Shown here piece by piece: positions 26,003 through 27,627 of a stretch of 27,627 bases of DNA. The translations under genes and the position numbers were made by a program. Within the stretch, counting starts at the first letter, position 1. Each line of letters begins with the position of its first letter. Below the pieces are notes generated by a model. It saw only the letters and a program-made list of their open reading frames with translations, was not told the DNA's origin and made no database searches. The DNA lies in the IMG/VR virus record IMGVR_UViG_3300022890_000089, positions 1 through 27,627 of that record, one strand, 5' to 3'. Origin of the DNA: a virus.

Positions 26003-26859
26003 TATTTATCCGTTATGGCCACCCCGTAGCCATATAATTTAGGTGTAACTTCATCGTCAGTTGTTGCTAAATTGAATTTAAGAGCCAAATCTCCTGTAGT
26101 AAAAGCTGAAGTATCTATTGCAGTATTTAATGATTTTCCTGTTAATCCAAAAGTAGAGCCTCCATCCTCTGAAACATCCACCGTTATGCTTGTATTCGCT
26201 GGTATATCTGTTTTAGCATAAACAACTATTGAGTCTGGTATAACATCATCAATTATTGTGTCTGTTTCGACTGAAGAAGAAGAATCATAAGCAGTTGAAT
26301 ATTCTAAAGTATAAAGTTTTGCTGTAACTGTACCTCCAATTGATCCCATATTAGATTTTATTCTTAATCCCTGAACAGATGAATTTAAAGCATAAACTCC
26401 GTCATAGCTAGTGGTTCCACTACCAAGACTTCCATCAGTTGCTAAGGTTGCTTCTGTAGACCAAGCAGCTCCATCATAAGACTCTAAAGTTATTGTTGCA
26501 TTTTTAAGATTTGCTCCATTCCCATTCCAAGTAGCAGATGCTATAACTCGAACATTTTGAACAGTCTTCACGGCGAACGTTTTGCCAAGTTCAAATTCAG
26601 AAGTTCCTGCAAAAGCTTTATCTGCAAAGGTTGCATCATCAGAATCAAAAGCATTCCCTGGATTTGTAAAACTATCTGGATCATTTGTTGCATCTCCACT
26701 TGCCTCGTCTGTAAAAGATAGCATATAATATTCATCTGTTAGATAATAAAGCGCGTCTGTTGAACTTGTATCAACAGTATTTTTAACACCATTTGAATCA
26801 GTAAATTCATCTGCTCCCAAATAATCAGTATTTGTCCAATTAGTTGCATCAGAAACCAC
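26002..26859 (-). CDS. Tail/baseplate structural protein with unclear start
   Basis: 285 residues from the GTG at 26859, but the frame is open 32 codons further upstream and that stretch reads as good protein (SIQNGNVADADEV, a pattern usual near the start of phage tail proteins). No ATG, GTG or TTG exists there. An ATT at 26946 has GGGAG six bases upstream. Beta-sandwich regions near residue 60 (GNAFDSDDATFADKAF) and a later strand-rich end suggest a discoidin-like or fibre domain. The HNH gene directly upstream may have disturbed the start. Confidence 0.7.
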   Translation of the reverse strand: MVSDATNWTNTDYLGADEFTDSNGVKNTVDTSSTDALYYLTDEYYMLSFTDEASGDATNDPDSFTNPGNAFDSDDATFADKAFAGTSEFELGKTFAVKTVQNVRVIASATWNGNGANLKNATITLESYDGAAWSTEATLATDGSLGSGTTSYDGVYALNSSVQGLRIKSNMGSIGGTVTAKLYTLEYSTAYDSSSSVETDTIIDDVIPDSIVVYAKTDIPANTSITVDVSEDGGSTFGLTGKSLNTAIDTSAFTTGDLALKFNLATTDDEVTPKLYGYGVAITDK

Positions 26860-26947
26860 ATTTTCATAAGCTAATTGTGATAATGGATTACCATATCCAC
26901 TTAATACTTCATCTGCATCTGCAACATTTCCATTTTGTATAGAAATT

Positions 26948-27400
26948 TTATACTCCCAATTTTCTCAAATCCCAATGTAATTGAGAATGTTGTGCATTCT
27001 CAATCAAAATCAAATTTGAAGAATTATTATTTAATTTATTTCCATCACAATGATGGATTACCATATTAGATGGTATATATGGAATATTTGTTTTTTGTGA
27101 ACACCAAATTTTACGATGTTCTAATACTTTTTTTCTATTTACATTATTTGCTTTATATCCTTGATTATCTAAATATCCTTTTCCTTTATTTAATCTAGGA
27201 GAATCTTGTCCTTTTTTGAATTTAGTATCTATTCCACTTAATATTTTTGGCTTACCCATTCCTTCATTCCAAGCTTTCTGCCCAATATGACTTTCGCTTT
27301 GTCTCTTTAATACCTCTGGTCTAGTTTCTTTTCTACCCTTATTCCAAGAAATTTTCCCCTTAAGACTTTTCCAATATGCTTTCTGTTTATCAGTTACCAT
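26948..27400 (-). CDS. HNH homing endonuclease
   Basis: 150 residues. N-terminal NUMOD3-like modules (ISWNKGRKETRPEV, KAWNEGMGKP, LNKGKGYLD) bind DNA. The HNH core is EHRKIWCS, VIHHCDGNKLNNNSSNL and QHSQLHWDL, with HH, N and H present. It lies between two tail genes in the same direction, sharing bases with both, in the manner of a free-standing mobile endonuclease. Its own stop lies inside the coding stretch that continues into the next tail gene. Confidence 0.85.
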   Translation of the reverse strand: MVTDKQKAYWKSLKGKISWNKGRKETRPEVLKRQSESHIGQKAWNEGMGKPKILSGIDTKFKKGQDSPRLNKGKGYLDNQGYKANNVNRKKVLEHRKIWCSQKTNIPYIPSNMVIHHCDGNKLNNNSSNLILIENAQHSQLHWDLRKLGV

Positions 27401-27627
27401 TGTATTACTTCCTTGGTTATTATTGAACCATTTGTTTGTTTTATTTTTTCTATTGTAATTTGCATTTGTGTACCTGTTAATTCACTTAACTCTTTTATTC
27501 TCGACCTACATTCCTCTTTATTTTCTATTTGAAAGTTTCCAAAGCCAAACATTAAATGTGAGATAGGGAATTCATTCTTATTATAAAAGTCTATGAATGT
27601 TTTTAATCTTTGCTTAAGTGCCTTCAA
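27394..27627 (-). CDS. C-terminal part of an upstream gene, probably tail-related
   Basis: 77 residues, open to the window edge, so the N-terminus is missing. Helical (LKALKQRLKTFIDFYNKNEF) then IENKEECRSRIKELSELTG, ending KEVIQW and TAA. It overlaps the HNH gene start by seven bases. The family cannot be recognised from the fragment. If the intervening 441 bases are removed at the TGG codons on either side, it runs in frame into the next tail protein, which may be coincidence. Confidence 0.6.
   Translation of the reverse strand: MKALKQRLKTFIDFYNKNEFPISHLMFGFGNFQIENKEECRSRIKELSELTGTQMQITIEKIKQTNGSIITKEVIQW

Noticed and set aside
26948-27400. Group I intron or intein carrying the HNH gene
   Set aside because: Only about 441 bases separate the possible joining points and the HNH frame fills them, leaving no space for a group I core. 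An intein is excluded because the HNH frame is not in line with the flanking frames. A free-standing homing gene is simpler, though splicing should be tested.

Overview
The window reads as part of the genome of a tailed double-stranded DNA virus (HK97-type capsid, class Caudoviricetes). The DNA is very AT-rich and every supported gene is on the minus strand, so transcription runs from position 27627 towards 1. The host is most likely an archaeon. Nine sites close to the consensus TAGAAACATTTATAAA (minus strand) look like archaeal BRE/TATA elements, and at several of them the ATG lies about 25 bases downstream, as in leaderless archaeal transcripts. Simple T-rich terminators, an Sm-like protein, a SWIM zinc protein, tRNA-like elements without encoded CCA and the absence of any recognisable murein hydrolase agree with this. 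A bacterial host is not excluded: good GGAGG ribosome sites are common and two hairpin-plus-T terminators are present. A DPANN-type host is a guess.

Layout in the direction of transcription. (1) 27627-24259: tail or adsorption genes (a partial gene at the edge, a protein with an unclear start, a discoidin-like protein, a beta-sandwich protein), interrupted by an HNH homing endonuclease and by a cassette of small membrane proteins (25502-24660). (2) 24258-21620: a long fibre protein and a beta-helix protein. (3) 21623-20165: a membrane-anchored acidic protein, a tRNA-like gene with a terminator, a ribbon-helix-helix regulator and an Sm-like protein. (4) 20208-19991: two paired 11-bp repeat arrays in opposite orientation, a candidate origin or operator. 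(5) 19976-11507: about thirty mostly tiny early genes, many overlapping by ATGA. They include winged-helix, AbrB, HNH, zinc-ribbon and Cys-repeat proteins, a pentapeptide-repeat protein, a possible strand-annealing protein, a metallophosphoesterase, a dATP/dGTP diphosphohydrolase-like protein, a HAD phosphatase, a SWIM protein and a RusA resolvase. (6) 11491-1: a ParB-like/DNA methyltransferase fusion, small and large terminase, a portal-MuF fusion, a prohead protease with a nested scaffold, the major capsid protein, two small virion proteins, connector, head-closure and tail-completion proteins.

Two promoter classes divide the genome. The TAGAAACATTTATAAA class drives regulatory and replication genes. 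A second class, TTTAATAAAGAATATAAAG, precedes the portal, protease/capsid and tail-fibre operons. A four-gene cassette of unknown function (1143-353) sits inside the head-tail connector cluster with its own early-type promoter at one end and a late-type element at the other, the architecture of a moron. At five early-type promoters the first three bases (TAG) are also the stop codon of the preceding gene.

No stretch over 300 bases lacks a gene. The largest non-coding gaps are 16542-16747 (tRNA-like element and hairpins), 20568-20791 (tRNA-like element, terminator, operator-like repeats) and 19977-20164 (repeat arrays and AT-rich DNA). No integrase, DNA polymerase, CRISPR array or rRNA was seen.
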